Assembly (NCBI GenBank): GCA_009746045.1
Contig: RPFO01000065.1
Span: 5,221,368-5,285,367 of the forward strand
DNA: 64,000 nucleotides
Reading direction: 5' to 3'
From: Mesostigma viride
Taxonomy: Eukaryota; Streptophyta; Mesostigmatophyceae; Mesostigmatales; Mesostigmataceae
The notes beneath the pieces were generated by a model. It ran no database searches. It was not told where the DNA came from and saw only the letters and a list, made by a program, of their open reading frames with translations. The position numbers and the translations under genes are program-made. This document shows, piece after piece, positions 27,961 through 37,772 of the stretch (position 1 is the first letter of the stretch; the number at the start of each line of letters is the position of its first letter).

Positions 27961-29115
27961 GTCCGGCGGTCGGACGACCTGGCGCAGACACCGCATGAGG
28001 TGATCATTGTCATGGGAGGTGGTGTACACGGAGAGCCCCAGACGGACCGTGCCGGCTGCCTGCTCCTCGGGCACGCCGACGGCCCGCAGCACCCTGCTCC
28101 TCTTCATCTTTGAGCAGGCACTTCCCACGTTCGCGCAGATCCCGCAGAGAGACAGCCGCCTCAACAGCGAGCGCCCATCCGCGCCCGGGATCGCGAAACT
28201 CACCAGGTTGTCCATTCTGCGCCGGGGGTCAGCAGGGCCGTTGAACACCGCGCCCATCGAGGACAGAGCGCTCCGGAGCTTCTCGCTGTGTTCCCGGACG
28301 CGTTTCCACCGCTGGCGCCCCGTTCGGCTCAGGTTGATTTCGATGGCCTGCGCTAGACTGGCTATGAGCGGCGGGCTCTCTGTCCCCGGCCGGACCCCGT
28401 GCTCCTGCCCCCCCCCGTACATCATGGGTTTCACAGACTCCGCCCCCCCTTCACCACCAGCGCGCCGATGCCCTTGACCCCGTGAATCTTGTGCCCCGAG
28501 ACCGTAAAGCTGTCCATGTACCTCTTGTCCGCTCCCAGTGGCGCCTTCCCCGCCACCTGTGTCGTGTCCGCGTGGATGTGCACCCCCTTGCCCACCGCCC
28601 TGCGTATGGCCCCCATGTCCTGCACTGTGCCCACCTCGTTGTTCGCGTAAATAACCGCGCACATCTTGATGCGCCCCCCCACTTGTTCACTGCCGCACGC
28701 AGGTTGTCCATCTTCACGAACCCCTCGCGGTCGACGGGCAGCTGCACCACCTTCACCGCCCCGCGTGTCACTTTCTGTAAGTGGAAGAGAGGCTGGATCA
28801 CGCTGGGGTGCTCGATCTGGGTGGTGAGCACCACGCCCCTCCAATGCGCCTTCTCCATCACGCTGTTTATGATGATGTTGTTGGACTCGGTCGCCCCCCC
28901 TGTGAATATCACGTCAGACGGGTGAGCGCCTAAGTACTCGCGACGGTGCTGCGGGATGTCTCTATGGCCTCGTGGGACTCCTTACCGCTGATGTGTGAGC
29001 TAGAGGCATTTCCATACAAAGCGCTCGCCATCTTTCCGAGCGCGGCGGCCACTTTGGGGTGCGGCCGCGTCGTGCTGTTGTTGTCAAAATAGACAGGGGC
29101 ATGTCTTGCTACCAT
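27955..29115 (-). CDS. NifS/IscS-like PLP-dependent aminotransferase (cysteine desulfurase family), three frameshifts
   Basis: The family features appear in order: VYFDNNSTTRPHP at the N-terminus, FTGGATESNN, QIEHPS (ring-stacking His), YANNEVGTVQD, ADTTQVAGK, SGHKIHG (PLP Lys), GGGQEHGVRPGTE, and GSACSK (the Cys loop). Three single missing bases (near 28925, about 28676 in a G7 run, and about 28440 in a run of C on the plus strand) break the frame; corrected length is about 380 residues, normal for the family. ATG is at 29115. African swine fever virus and some other giant viruses carry NifS-like proteins; whether this one acts in sulfur transfer is unknown. It overlaps the lipase-like gene by 32 bp. 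Confidence 0.8.
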
Positions 29116-29802
29116 CACCGCTACTACATTTGCGCGTGATTTTGTTGGTGAGTGATGTCACGTACCTCCGCGCCCGCGATGCCTCCCCTTCGCCGCCCTT
29201 GCCGTGTTCCGCGCACAACCGCACCACCAGCCTGTCGCCGAAATGCGCGTACTCCTGGTCCGTGTCCTTGTCTGCGCCCCCCCAAGTCACAACCCTGGTC
29301 AGGGACAGGACGGAGCCGAGTCGCTCGCCTCCCTCTTTGTCCGTCACCATGGGCTGACTGAATGTCACTATCTCTCCCACGTCTGCGCTGCGGTCCGTCA
29401 GCAAACTGCCCGCGATGACGCCCACCGCGCCGCCCGCGCTGCTCCCCGTGATGTCTATGTGCCACCCCCCCCTCTCTTCACCATGCTCGGGTGCCTGAGC
29501 AGGTGCTCGCACAGAGATCGCGCGCTTTTGAGGTGCCCCCGGTGAAACCGGATCCCTGACGCCGCGTCCCTCACCAGCTCGGTATCGGCGCTCGCGTCTA
29601 CGTCAGAGAAAGGGTGAGTGATCGCCCCTCTCACCACCAGCACCTGCCGCTTGCTGTCCGGGTAGTTGAAGAGAATGGCTTTGTTATCGTGTGTCCACCG
29701 CACCTGGCGGTGTCTGTCCCTGCTGAACTGCTGTTGTCGCGGTATGGGCTCATATACACTGGCCGCGAGTCGGGCGTACTGGAGCACGCGTTCTATGTGC
29801 AT
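29084..29802 (-). CDS. Class 3 lipase-like alpha/beta hydrolase, one frameshift
   Basis: ATG 29802 (MHIERVLQYARLAASVYEP). The N-terminal half has the class 3 pattern RQVLVVRGAITHPFSDVDAS (oxyanion region, usually FRGT) and the C-terminal half has HIDITGSSAGGAVGVIAG, the nucleophile elbow GxSxGG. A candidate catalytic Asp and His lie downstream (around DTDQEYAHFGD). The two halves are joined by adding one base in the C run at about 29463-29470. Length is about 238 residues. Lipase-like proteins occur in several algal giant viruses and may act on host membranes; substrate is unknown. Confidence 0.65.
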
Positions 29803-29840
29803 AAGTTTTGTGTTCTATAGTGTACACAGAAATACGCGCC

Positions 29841-30074
29841 ATGCCGCTTTGGTATGAGGACATGCTCGAGCCCTCAAAGGCAGTAACTCCCGACCCCCCT
29901 ACCAACCCCGTCAAAATCCCCAAACCGGTAGGTGACGGGGAGCTGCATCGGAAGTATAAGGAGTATGTTAGGAGAACGTACGGCACCCGGCGCGTGCGTT
30001 CAAAACTGCTAGAGGATAATCTGCGAGAGGATTGTGAGGACGCTGACGGGGAATGGAGCACAGACGGCGCCTGA
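29841..30074 (+). CDS. Small charged protein, 77 residues
   Basis: ATG 29841 (MPLWYEDMLEPSKAV). It is Pro-rich in the middle, then basic (RKYKEYVRRTYGTRRVRSK), then acidic at the end. It starts 38 bp from the divergent lipase start and ends two bases before the next ATG. Function unknown. Confidence 0.5.
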   Translation: MPLWYEDMLEPSKAVTPDPPTNPVKIPKPVGDGELHRKYKEYVRRTYGTRRVRSKLLEDNLREDCEDADGEWSTDGA

Positions 30075-30076
30075 CT

Positions 30077-30853
30077 ATGGTCCTGACGGGGGTGATGTGG
30101 AGGGTCCTTGACGTCGCCTGCTCCTACTGCCTCCTGTCCATGGGCGTGGTGCGGTCTTGGGCCCATCGCGTGAGGAAGTCGTGGGCGACGGTCCCTTCGC
30201 AGTCCTATGACGTCAAGTACGCGCAAGTCTCCACCGAGTCAGGAGAACGAGACATCACTGAAGCCTTCCTAGAGGTGCTCAGGCAGAGGGGGGGCGGGGT
30301 GGACGCGGGTGCGGAGGAGATGATGCAGTCCTTAGGCGTGGCCGAGCACGTGGCGGGCTCAGAAAAGCCCTGTCTCCTTGTGCGTTACACGCACGCCGGC
30401 AAAGAACTGGCCGTCACCTACAATCTGAAGCTCACCCAGAAGAAGATCCGGTTCCCGCCTATAAGGATTGCGTCTGCTGATGAGGTGGACATTCCTAAGA
30501 CCCACAAGGTCCTGTCCGCCACTTTAGGCACGTGGTACCCGTCCCCGGACAACGTGGACGTTACCAAAGGCGTGCAGGCCCTCTTGGGCGAGGACGGCGA
30601 TTTCTATGCGGGCGCGCAGATCCCCCAATTCATTTGGTGCATCCTGCGTCTGTTAGCGGTGGACGATCCCAATCTGTTGTTGCCGCCTGTGGGCGAGAAT
30701 AGAGAGCAGTTTCTCAGGATCATATACGGTGACGGCCGCACGTTGATATTCCACCCAGCCACTGAGGGCTGCATCGTGTACAGCGGCGTGTGCCAGAACA
30801 AAGTCCTCCGACCCATTAGGAAACCGGTGCTGTCGGCGCACCATGTTCTCTAG
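30077..30853 (+). CDS. Membrane-anchored hypothetical protein
   Basis: 258 residues from ATG 30077. A hydrophobic segment at about residues 5-25 (WRVLDVACSYCLLSMGVV) could be a signal anchor, followed by basic residues. The rest (40-250) is globular alpha/beta with no known motif. Its stop overlaps the start of the VLTF2-like gene by 11 bp. Confidence 0.55.
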   Translation: MVLTGVMWRVLDVACSYCLLSMGVVRSWAHRVRKSWATVPSQSYDVKYAQVSTESGERDITEAFLEVLRQRGGGVDAGAEEMMQSLGVAEHVAGSEKPCLLVRYTHAGKELAVTYNLKLTQKKIRFPPIRIASADEVDIPKTHKVLSATLGTWYPSPDNVDVTKGVQALLGEDGDFYAGAQIPQFIWCILRLLAVDDPNLLLPPVGENREQFLRIIYGDGRTLIFHPATEGCIVYSGVCQNKVLRPIRKPVLSAHHVL

Positions 30854-31495
30854 CGCCGGACTGTTGAAACTTCTACCACGCGGCTCGAAATGGCCGGAAT
30901 CCACCGATACGCGTTGCTGGTGGGACTGCCACCCTTTCGAGGGGTGCCCTTCCCCCTGCCGGTAAAGGCGGATAGACGAGGCACAGTATTTCGAGTGAAA
31001 GGCTGCTTCTGCTCCCCGAGTTGCGCCAAGGCGTACAATTTTAGAGAGGGGGGCGCATGCCGAGACCTCATCAACCACAATCTGTTCCTCATGACGCAGA
31101 AGCTGTGGAGGAAGGCCAACAAGGGCGTTCCCTTTCCTGGCGTGATCGCTGCTCCTCCGAGACCGTGCTTGAAGATGTTTGGAGGTCACATGGACATCGA
31201 AGAGTTCCGAGCGTCGGCTGGCAAGAGAGAGACCCACATGGTCACGGACGCGCCCTTTGCGCTCGAGTTTGTGCAGGAGGTAGACAGAATCAGCACCCCT
31301 CAGGACCTTCCGGCTCGCTCGGTACCTCCGCAGCCCCAACCAAGCCAGAGTGCGGGGGCATCATCCAAGAAGCGCTCTCCTGCTGCGCCTGTAGAGCCAG
31401 AGCAGCCAAACCTGGCCTTGAAACGAGCAAGGCCCATGGTAAACAAGTCCTGCTCACTTGATAAGTTTGTAACCGTTGTTAATAAGAAAAAGTGA
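30843..31495 (+). CDS. VLTF2-like late transcription factor, one frameshift
   Basis: The family signature is RCWWDCHPFEGVPFPLPVK followed by FRVKGCFCSPSCAKAYNF. It is split across two frames: ATG 30843 reads to RCWWDCHPFEG, and one base missing in the G run at about 30931-30934 moves to the frame that continues to 31495. This gives a protein of about 216 residues, with a Cys-rich N-terminal zinc domain (Cys 25 and 29 and the FCS finger) and a disordered Lys/Pro/Ser tail. The poxvirus A1L family activates late viral promoters. This is one of the strongest markers that the locus is a giant virus. Confidence 0.8.
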
Positions 31496-31497
31496 TA

Positions 31498-31788
31498 TCA
31501 CACGCAAGACATTATGTGGTCCTCCCCATATGCCTCGTTGACCCCCGTCACAAACACGTCGCCGTACATCGCGCGATTGAACGCAAATGTCGCCAGCACG
31601 TTGATAGCCTGGCCCTTGGAGGCGGCAAACGGGTCGTACTCTGCGACTGCGCCGCACGCACAGTGAGCCACCGGGATGGCGATGTCCGTGCCCGTCACGA
31701 TCCTGCTCATGGCGGGCAGTTCCTTGAGCGGCACGTGACCCTTTGTCACCTCCACCGTGTCGGCCGGGATCACCAGCACGCTCTCCAT
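31498..31788 (-). CDS. Small DUF3846-like protein
   Basis: 96 residues from ATG 31788 (MESVLVIPADTVEV). The C-terminal half has INVLATFAFNRAMYGDVFVTG, which resembles the DUF3846 ending (small residue cluster, then GDxxVTG). This family is scattered in giant viruses, phages and plasmids; its role is unknown. The gene is convergent with the VLTF2 gene and divergent from the gene at 31825. A better match to the same pattern is the protein at 52709. Confidence 0.45.
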   Translation of the reverse strand: MESVLVIPADTVEVTKGHVPLKELPAMSRIVTGTDIAIPVAHCACGAVAEYDPFAASKGQAINVLATFAFNRAMYGDVFVTGVNEAYGEDHIMSCV

Positions 31789-31824
31789 CGGAATTTCGTG
31801 GCTGCCGTATACAGTATAGGACGG

Positions 31825-32877
31825 ATGGCAAATTTAATATTGTCCCTGGACGAACTCAAGCGTTTGTTGGACACGGTTTTGCGATTGACGCCCCAAGCAC
31901 AAGGCGCGACAGTTTCGCCAGAGGACGTTTTGAGGGAGGGTCTGAAGGCCTACGTGCACTCCATCTCCTTGGGCGTCCAGCCTCACACGCAGAGCACCGA
32001 GGATGAGTCCGTGGCCTGCGTGTGCGGGATGTCCAAGGTGCTTCCGCGCGAGGAGGTGGTGCGGCTGGCCACGCGGTTGCGGCCCTACCTCCCCCTTCAC
32101 TCCCTGGAAACCGCCACCAAAACCGACCTCTGTGCGCTCATCGCGGACGACATCGTCGACAACCTGACGCGTATCCTGTGCGCCGTCAACCTCGTTCATA
32201 ACGGGGGCGAGAACGCAAATCTGGCGGACGCCGCCTCCGCTCTTTCCGGCTGCCCTGTCGAGCGAATACTGCGCTCCTCAAGAACCTCCATGTGCATGAT
32301 CATCGCAGCCAGCTTGACGCCGGGGCACCGGGCAGCATCCTTGTTACTCGGGGACGCGCCCGGGATCTTCGTTTCCGTACCCTGGAAATCGCTGGGAGAG
32401 GCTGCCGCAACCTTGACCGGAGGGCAAACGAGTCCGGACCCCTGCGTGGATGGCATTCTCAGCACCCTTGTGCTCATATCACGTTTGATGGAGGTCAGGG
32501 GGGAGGACAAGTCGAGACTCCTGCGCGACAACCTGCCTCTCGTTGTCAGGGCGGCTCTCTCCCCGCCGCGTGTTTGGAACTCGTTGCTTGCCATGACGAC
32601 TGGCAAGGTGGAGGCGGACCCCTTGATTGACAAAGCATTACGGGGGATGTCTTCGGCGGCTAGCCCCGAAAGATCCAGGGGAGGGAAGCTGGCCCTCTCG
32701 TTTTACGCTGAGAACATGGGCCCGCTTTCCCAGAAAGAGGGGGAAATCGTAAACGAGTGCCGCAAAGGGCGCTGCGACCCCCCTCCTTGCCTGAACGCCT
32801 GGCTGCGGCTGCAGAGGGTTCGCGCGGATTTCGCAAGGACATTCTTGAGGAGGCGTCGATCCAGGGTGTACGCGTAA
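31825..32877 (+). CDS. Hypothetical helical protein, 350 residues
   Basis: ATG 31825 (MANLILSLDELKRLL) is chosen because it follows the divergent start at 31788 by 36 bp; the open frame upstream overlaps that gene. The protein is mostly helical with few Cys residues, and ends in an Arg-rich tail (ARTFLRRRRSRVYA). No motif recognised. It has the length and position of a core viral gene but I cannot name it. Confidence 0.6.
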   Translation: MANLILSLDELKRLLDTVLRLTPQAQGATVSPEDVLREGLKAYVHSISLGVQPHTQSTEDESVACVCGMSKVLPREEVVRLATRLRPYLPLHSLETATKTDLCALIADDIVDNLTRILCAVNLVHNGGENANLADAASALSGCPVERILRSSRTSMCMIIAASLTPGHRAASLLLGDAPGIFVSVPWKSLGEAAATLTGGQTSPDPCVDGILSTLVLISRLMEVRGEDKSRLLRDNLPLVVRAALSPPRVWNSLLAMTTGKVEADPLIDKALRGMSSAASPERSRGGKLALSFYAENMGPLSQKEGEIVNECRKGRCDPPPCLNAWLRLQRVRADFARTFLRRRRSRVYA

Positions 32878-32941
32878 CATGCATGATGTATGCGTTTACC
32901 CCCCGTCCAATATCTGCTCCTTTGGTACAACTCCATCGGAG

Positions 32942-33502
32942 ATGGACACCGCGCCGCCCGCCGCTTGTGCAAAGTGCCAGCAGCTGGTGCAGCCTCGCGA
33001 GCTAGATGGTCGCAGCTCTAGCTGGCGGTATCGGGGCCTATGCAACCAGTGCAGGAGGGCGGCAGTGGTGGAGTTTAGAAACACAAAATTAGGGTACTTT
33101 CGCACACAGCTTGACAAGATCGCGAGGGCCTCTAGGAAGAGGCGCAACGTGCTGCTGAACGAAAATGATCTTTCCAGCGTGTGGGATTCGCAAAAAGGCA
33201 GGTGCGCGATCACGGGCAAGGAGATGCGGCACGACTACGACCCGGAACGCGAGAAGCACGCAAACTCCGCGTCCATCGACCTGATTGACGCCGATGCCGG
33301 TTACGCGGTAGGTAACGTTCGCCTTGTGTGCCATTTTGTCCACGTCATGAAAGGTCGAACGCCTCTTGACACCTTTCTGACAGGGTGCAAGGATATCACT
33401 GAGTGGTGCGAGCACGCCGATGTACGGGCAAATGATGCCAGCGCCGTCGGATCTGTCCCTCGGATGTCCGGCAAGGAGGAGCGCTGGTCTGACATGGCAT
33501 AA
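32942..33502 (+). CDS. HNH-type endonuclease
   Basis: ATG 32942 (MDTAPPAACAKC) is preferred; an in-frame ATG at 32879 is also possible. The N-terminus has a zinc ribbon: CAKC and later LCNQC. The nuclease core is VWDSQKGRCAITGKEM, then ASIDLIDADAGYAVGNVRLVCHFVHVMKG, which matches the HNH pattern of Asp-x-Ile-Asp, GY, GNVxLVC and a helix ending in Lys-Gly. These are common in giant viruses, often as homing or nicking enzymes. It is not inside another gene, so it is probably a stand-alone viral nuclease. Confidence 0.7.
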   Translation: MDTAPPAACAKCQQLVQPRELDGRSSSWRYRGLCNQCRRAAVVEFRNTKLGYFRTQLDKIARASRKRRNVLLNENDLSSVWDSQKGRCAITGKEMRHDYDPEREKHANSASIDLIDADAGYAVGNVRLVCHFVHVMKGRTPLDTFLTGCKDITEWCEHADVRANDASAVGSVPRMSGKEERWSDMA

Positions 33503-33529
33503 AAACCGTCGTGCCGGGTCGGTGGGGCA

Positions 33530-33615
33530 GTCTCGCCTCCGCTCACCTCCGTGACCGGTGTCCGCGTCCGCAGTGTCCGCGCCCTCGGTCTGTGCGTCCG
33601 CCATTGTCCGCAACC
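33530..33615 (+). promoter_or_regulatory. GTCCGC-rich upstream region of the SSB-like gene
   Basis: Five copies of GTCCGC lie between about 33555 and 33612, just before the ATG at 33616. GTCCGC-containing palindromes also lie just before the gene at 11485 and between the genes at 8310 and 8347. This could be a viral promoter motif; only position and repetition support it. Confidence 0.25.
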
Positions 33616-34292
33616 ATGGCGTCCACCATCGTGTTATTCGAAGATTTCGACCCCAGGAAAGTCATCTACCGTGACCCGAAGCGGTCCACCACCGGGGGCT
33701 GTCCGTGTACCTGAACTACGACAAGGGCGGGAAGGAGGTCCCTATCCGCATCCAGACGCCGAAATTGAGAGCACCATTCGGCATCAGCACTTTTGTGGGA
33801 AAGAAGGGTGCCGGGGACGTCAAGCACACTCTCGACTTGAGCTTCGACGAGTACCTGAACGAGTCGGAAGATGGCGGAAAGTTTTACGCCAAGTGGGTAG
33901 CCTTTGACGAGCGCAACAAGGAAACCTCGTTTGAGAAGAGCACTACCTGGTTTAACAAAAAGATCAGCTTTGACGTGGTGAACGAGTTGTACACTTCGGC
34001 CATCAAGCCGTCTAAGAAGGAGCAATATCCCCCGCTCCTGAAATGCACCATCCCTTTCCGCAACGATAAGCCAGAGTGCCAGTTCTTTGACGAAAACAAG
34101 AACTTGGCGAAGATGGAAGACGTGGAGAGGGGCATGCACGTCCAGGTGATCATTGAGGTCAGCCGCCTCTGGTTCATGGACAAGCAGTTTGGTTGCTCCC
34201 CAGTCGTTAAGATGGTGCAGTTTTTCCCCAACAACCGCATTCCAAACGCCTACTCCTTTATTGACAGGGAGAACGACGAAGTCCCAGAGTAG
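33616..34292 (+). CDS. Conserved giant-virus protein, SSB (gp2.5-like/DUF5871) candidate, one frameshift
   Basis: ATG 33616 starts MASTIVLFEDFDPRKV; one base missing in the G5 run at about 33694-33698 leads into LSVYLNYDKGG and then IRIQTPKLRAPFGIS, the signature of a family widely conserved in algal giant viruses. The remaining 150 residues are beta-rich and the end is acidic (RENDEVPE), as in phage T7 gp2.5-type single-stranded DNA-binding proteins. Corrected length is about 225 residues. If the assignment is right it coats single-stranded DNA at the viral fork. Confidence is high that the family is viral, lower for function. Confidence 0.6.
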
Positions 34293-34331
34293 TTAGGGTT
34301 AATTGTAATATCTTGTCTTAATAACAATCCG

Positions 34332-34710
34332 ATGCCGCCTCAATATTATTGTGGAAGTAAATCTGCGCCTCCTCGCGATGACCCAACTGGCCGGCCTGTA
34401 GGGCCCAATGGCCTTCCATTAGGTACCGAGCAACAATGCAAAAGACATGTGAGACTTTTTGGAAATCAAGTGCCCTATACTCTCTTCCCGGGAGGTGGGG
34501 GGGGTCGAGTGGTTAACGCCGCCCAGTCCGCGGCTCTGGCATTCTGTGGTATGAGACCGGCACCGGGGGGGAAGTCTTACGGCTCTGCCGCGCAATGCCG
34601 CGATAAGAGACAGTTGCGCCACTACGGACTTTTCCAAATAGCCCCCGCGCCCCCTCCTCCTGCTGCTGCTGCTGCTGCTGCTGCCCCTGACCCTCCTCCT
34701 CCTCCTGCTC

Positions 34711-34751
<41 letters not shown>

Positions 34752-34776
34752 CCTGACCCTCCTCCTCCTCCTGCTC

Positions 34777-34841
<65 letters not shown>

Positions 34842-34872
34842 CCTGACCCTCCTCCTCCTCCTGCTCCTCCTC

Positions 34873-34911
<39 letters not shown>

Positions 34912-36522
34912 CTCCTCTTCCTCCTGCTCCTGCCCCTGCCCCTGCCCCTGCCCCTCCTCCTGCTCCTGCCCCTGCCCCTGACCCTCCTCCTGCTCCAGCT
35001 GCTCCTCCTGCTCCTGCTCCTGCTGACCTTGCCCGCGTTTTGGCGGTTGCCGCCGAGCAAGCAGCAGCAGCAGCGGCGGCGGCACAAGCGGCACAGGCTG
35101 CGGCTCAGGCAGTGGCACAGGCAGTGGCACAGAGCGCCCCTCCCCAGCCCCCCAGCCAGCCGCCCCCCAGCCAGCCGGTGCCCCCCACCCAACCGGAGCC
35201 TTTACAAGAAACTTCTCACAACCAGGATGCCCAGGATGCGTTTAGACAGTCAGACTCGCGCCGGAGCGTGGGCGGCTTGAGTGCCCAAGCAAATCAAGCC
35301 TTTGCTAACTACACCGCAACCACTCTCAACCTCCGCCCAGCGGTGGATTTAGCCAGAGTTGATGCGCTTCAAGACGGCGATGTCCTCACCTCCTTGGAGA
35401 TGAGCGATAACAATTTTCGCCAATCCGTGGAAAGAAAGGTGTTGGATTACGCTCTCACGCATGCGGACCACCCTCTCAATATCCCTGGCCCCGTGCGCCC
35501 TGTGGAGGTCATTACCGGTGGCATGGAAGGGGCTGTATCTCGAACCGAAAAAACGAGAACCAAGATACGTTTTGTCCCCCTGCAGAATTGGAAAACGCCA
35601 TCGTCCAATTTGAGAAGGGCAACGATGCGCGCATGAAGAGGCCCTTGATGGTCCTTACCAAAAAGGACACACCGGTTGCTGTACAGTACGTGTATCGCCA
35701 TGGCCAAATCAAGGTACAAGCCAAGTTCAAACCGTCAGGGGACTTTGTGGATTGGCTATTCGTGGCCCGCAGCCGCATGCTAGAAACAAAGGGCATCGTC
35801 CAGCTAGGTCTGTACGCAGACAGAGTCATCCCCGGGGGGGCGTGCATTGGCGTGATGATGGGTCGCGTGCTTGGCCCCCGGTCATCGAGAACCAAAAACC
35901 CTCACCTGAACAGCTGGTGTCACGTCTCAGGCATCTCATCCTCGACATCCTGGGGAGCAGTGACAAGATTTTCAAGCAAGTTGTTGGCAGTCGCGCGAAG
36001 GTGACTCTGCATGTGGATGGCGGGAGACCCGGTTTGGGCGTGGGTGATGCCCCGGGTAACACCTTCCACACAAATTCGATGCCCTTCTCCGTCGACTACC
36101 CGGGCTGGTACCTTCACATGGCGAACGACCCCCGTGGATTTGACATGGAAACGCGACCCAATGCGATGCTTTCCCAGGAATGTGGGGGGCTTGTCCTTCA
36201 AAACACCGTGTACCCACATGAGGAGATTGTATTTTGGTACGATGAGAGCGACAAGATGCGAGCCGAGTTGGAGATGTACCAGAGAAACGACAAAGCGGAG
36301 ATAGAGAAGCACCAGGCGGGTGCGCGGCAGGAGGCGGCTCCCAAACTCATGGAGGTGTTGGAGAAGATCGCAGAGCACAACAAAAATTCGTCTGGCACGC
36401 GGAGGGGCAAACCTGCCCTGGTTGATGACATCGACAACAGTGACATGGGGCAGGTTTTGGGTCTCCTGCAGAACAATGAAATGAAGGATGTGTGGTCTAG
36501 AATAAGAAATCTAAGGCTATGA
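34332..36522 (+). CDS. YYCG-motif protein with Pro/Ala linker and C-terminal SET-like domain, two frameshifts
   Basis: The N-terminus carries two copies of a giant-virus motif: YYCG...GTEQQCKRHVRLFG and FCG...YGSAAQCRDKRQLRHYG. A long Pro/Ala linker follows (CCT/GCT repeats, 34650-35170). One missing C near 35569 and another in the C5 run near 35876-35880 join three frames. The C-terminal part looks like a SET domain: QLGLYADRVIPGGACIG (N-terminal strand), HMANDPRG...RPNAML (NxxxN region) and GGLVLQNTVYPHEEIVFWYDE. Corrected length is about 730 residues. It may be a virion protein with a methyltransferase domain; the SET-like part could also be inactive. The end overlaps the next ATG by four bases. 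Confidence 0.5.
34650..35030 (+). repeat. CTG/CCT triplet microsatellite
   Basis: Long runs of GCT and CCT codons code the Ala/Pro linker of the protein above. The block of about 70 bases CCTGACCCTCCTCCTCC plus CTG run is present several times, showing expansion by slippage. Confidence 0.8.
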
Positions 36523-37184
36523 ATAGTACGATGATGGGATCACGCTGCAACCCGATCACAAACCCGGGCGACGAGTACATCGGTGTCACGTCCCGCCCAG
36601 AGGTGTTCGACACCATCTGCGGAGATGAGGCGTTCCAGGCTTTAAATTCGGCCTTCTCGGCAGAGGTCGGAACGGAGACAATGGTGGTCCCCGCGGAATC
36701 CTACGACATGATGTTTAATTTGGATACGCGTGTCCGAGGCGCCGGCCTGAGTTTTGGCTCCACCTTTGACGAGCAGCTGCAGTTTGGCACAGAGCGCCTT
36801 CCTAGGCCCGAGGATGTCGTGGGCGCAACTCTGGATGATCACAAAGTTGGGGTCGGTTTCATCACCTCCAATTCCAAGGATTTCCCCGTGACGGATATCC
36901 AGACACTGCGCCCCTACATCCCCGCGCCCGTCACGGTGGACGGGTGGGGGTCTATCGGGGTCGCAACCAAGGGCGCTTTCGGGCAGATGATCACGGACAA
37001 CACCTTCCTGATGGACCCACGCTTTACCTGGCCAACACAAGGGATCGACGTGCATTCCACGGGCATCTACGGTTTTCCGGAGGTCTCCACTGCCAGTTCT
37101 CTGGGTGTGTGGGGGGAGTCGGGCGCTGCCCCGCGCAACAACTTGTGGGGTGCACCGGGCTCCTCTTCCATGTACGGGCTGTGA
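36519..37184 (+). CDS. Hypothetical protein, probably structural
   Basis: 221 residues from ATG 36519. It is beta-rich with few charges and many Gly, Thr, Phe and Ser residues (for example RVRGAGLSFGSTFDEQL), no Cys clusters and no membrane segment. It looks like a virion component, but I do not recognise the fold. It overlaps the upstream SET fusion gene by four bases, so the two are probably transcribed together. Confidence 0.55.
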   Translation: MNSTMMGSRCNPITNPGDEYIGVTSRPEVFDTICGDEAFQALNSAFSAEVGTETMVVPAESYDMMFNLDTRVRGAGLSFGSTFDEQLQFGTERLPRPEDVVGATLDDHKVGVGFITSNSKDFPVTDIQTLRPYIPAPVTVDGWGSIGVATKGAFGQMITDNTFLMDPRFTWPTQGIDVHSTGIYGFPEVSTASSLGVWGESGAAPRNNLWGAPGSSSMYGL

Positions 37185-37246
37185 CAGTGAGTAGCGCGCC
37201 TACGTGAGGTCAAAAAAGGTCGCCTTCTTAGTAAAGCCCTCACAGT

Positions 37247-37666
37247 ATGGAGTCGGTTGCTGCCGTCGTGGATTGGAGAGAAAAGATGCGTTCCCTGACG
37301 ACGGAGTTCATTGAGATCGATGACGCGTTGAAGAGGGCCAGCACCGACCTGAAGCCGCTGAAAAAACGGAAAATCGATCTGGAGACCGACATTCTCCAAA
37401 ACATGGTGTCGGCTGGCGTGGACGCCTGCAACATCTCCGGCACATCTGACAAGCTTCTTGTGAAGACACAGCGCAAGAGGTCGTCGGTGAAAAAGTCGGA
37501 TTACATGGAGCGGCTCGTGCGCTTCTTTGACGGGGACGAGGCGCGTGCCGAGGAGTGTTTAAACGTCCTTACCGATAGCGAGGTCGTGGAGGTAAAGAAA
37601 CTGAAGCGAGTGACAAAAAAGGGCAATCAGGACGAACCTGTTGAAGCTGCCAGTGACGGGGAATAA
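37247..37666 (+). CDS. DUF5760-like small helical protein
   Basis: 139 residues from ATG 37247. The core reads LKPLKKRKIDLETDILQNMVSAGVDACNI followed by KLLVKTQRKRSSVKKSDYMERL, the helix-turn-strand pattern of the DUF5760 family found in phycodna- and mimiviruses. The tail is acidic. No function is known for the family. Confidence 0.55.
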   Translation: MESVAAVVDWREKMRSLTTEFIEIDDALKRASTDLKPLKKRKIDLETDILQNMVSAGVDACNISGTSDKLLVKTQRKRSSVKKSDYMERLVRFFDGDEARAEECLNVLTDSEVVEVKKLKRVTKKGNQDEPVEAASDGE

Positions 37667-37772
37667 AATCAGGATGGGGTGTAATCGTGTGATCGCTCAC
37701 AAGGCCTCCTCGTCTACGTAAGCAAATGTTTAATCACATTAGCTGTTAACAAGTGCCTCGATCATCCGCCCA

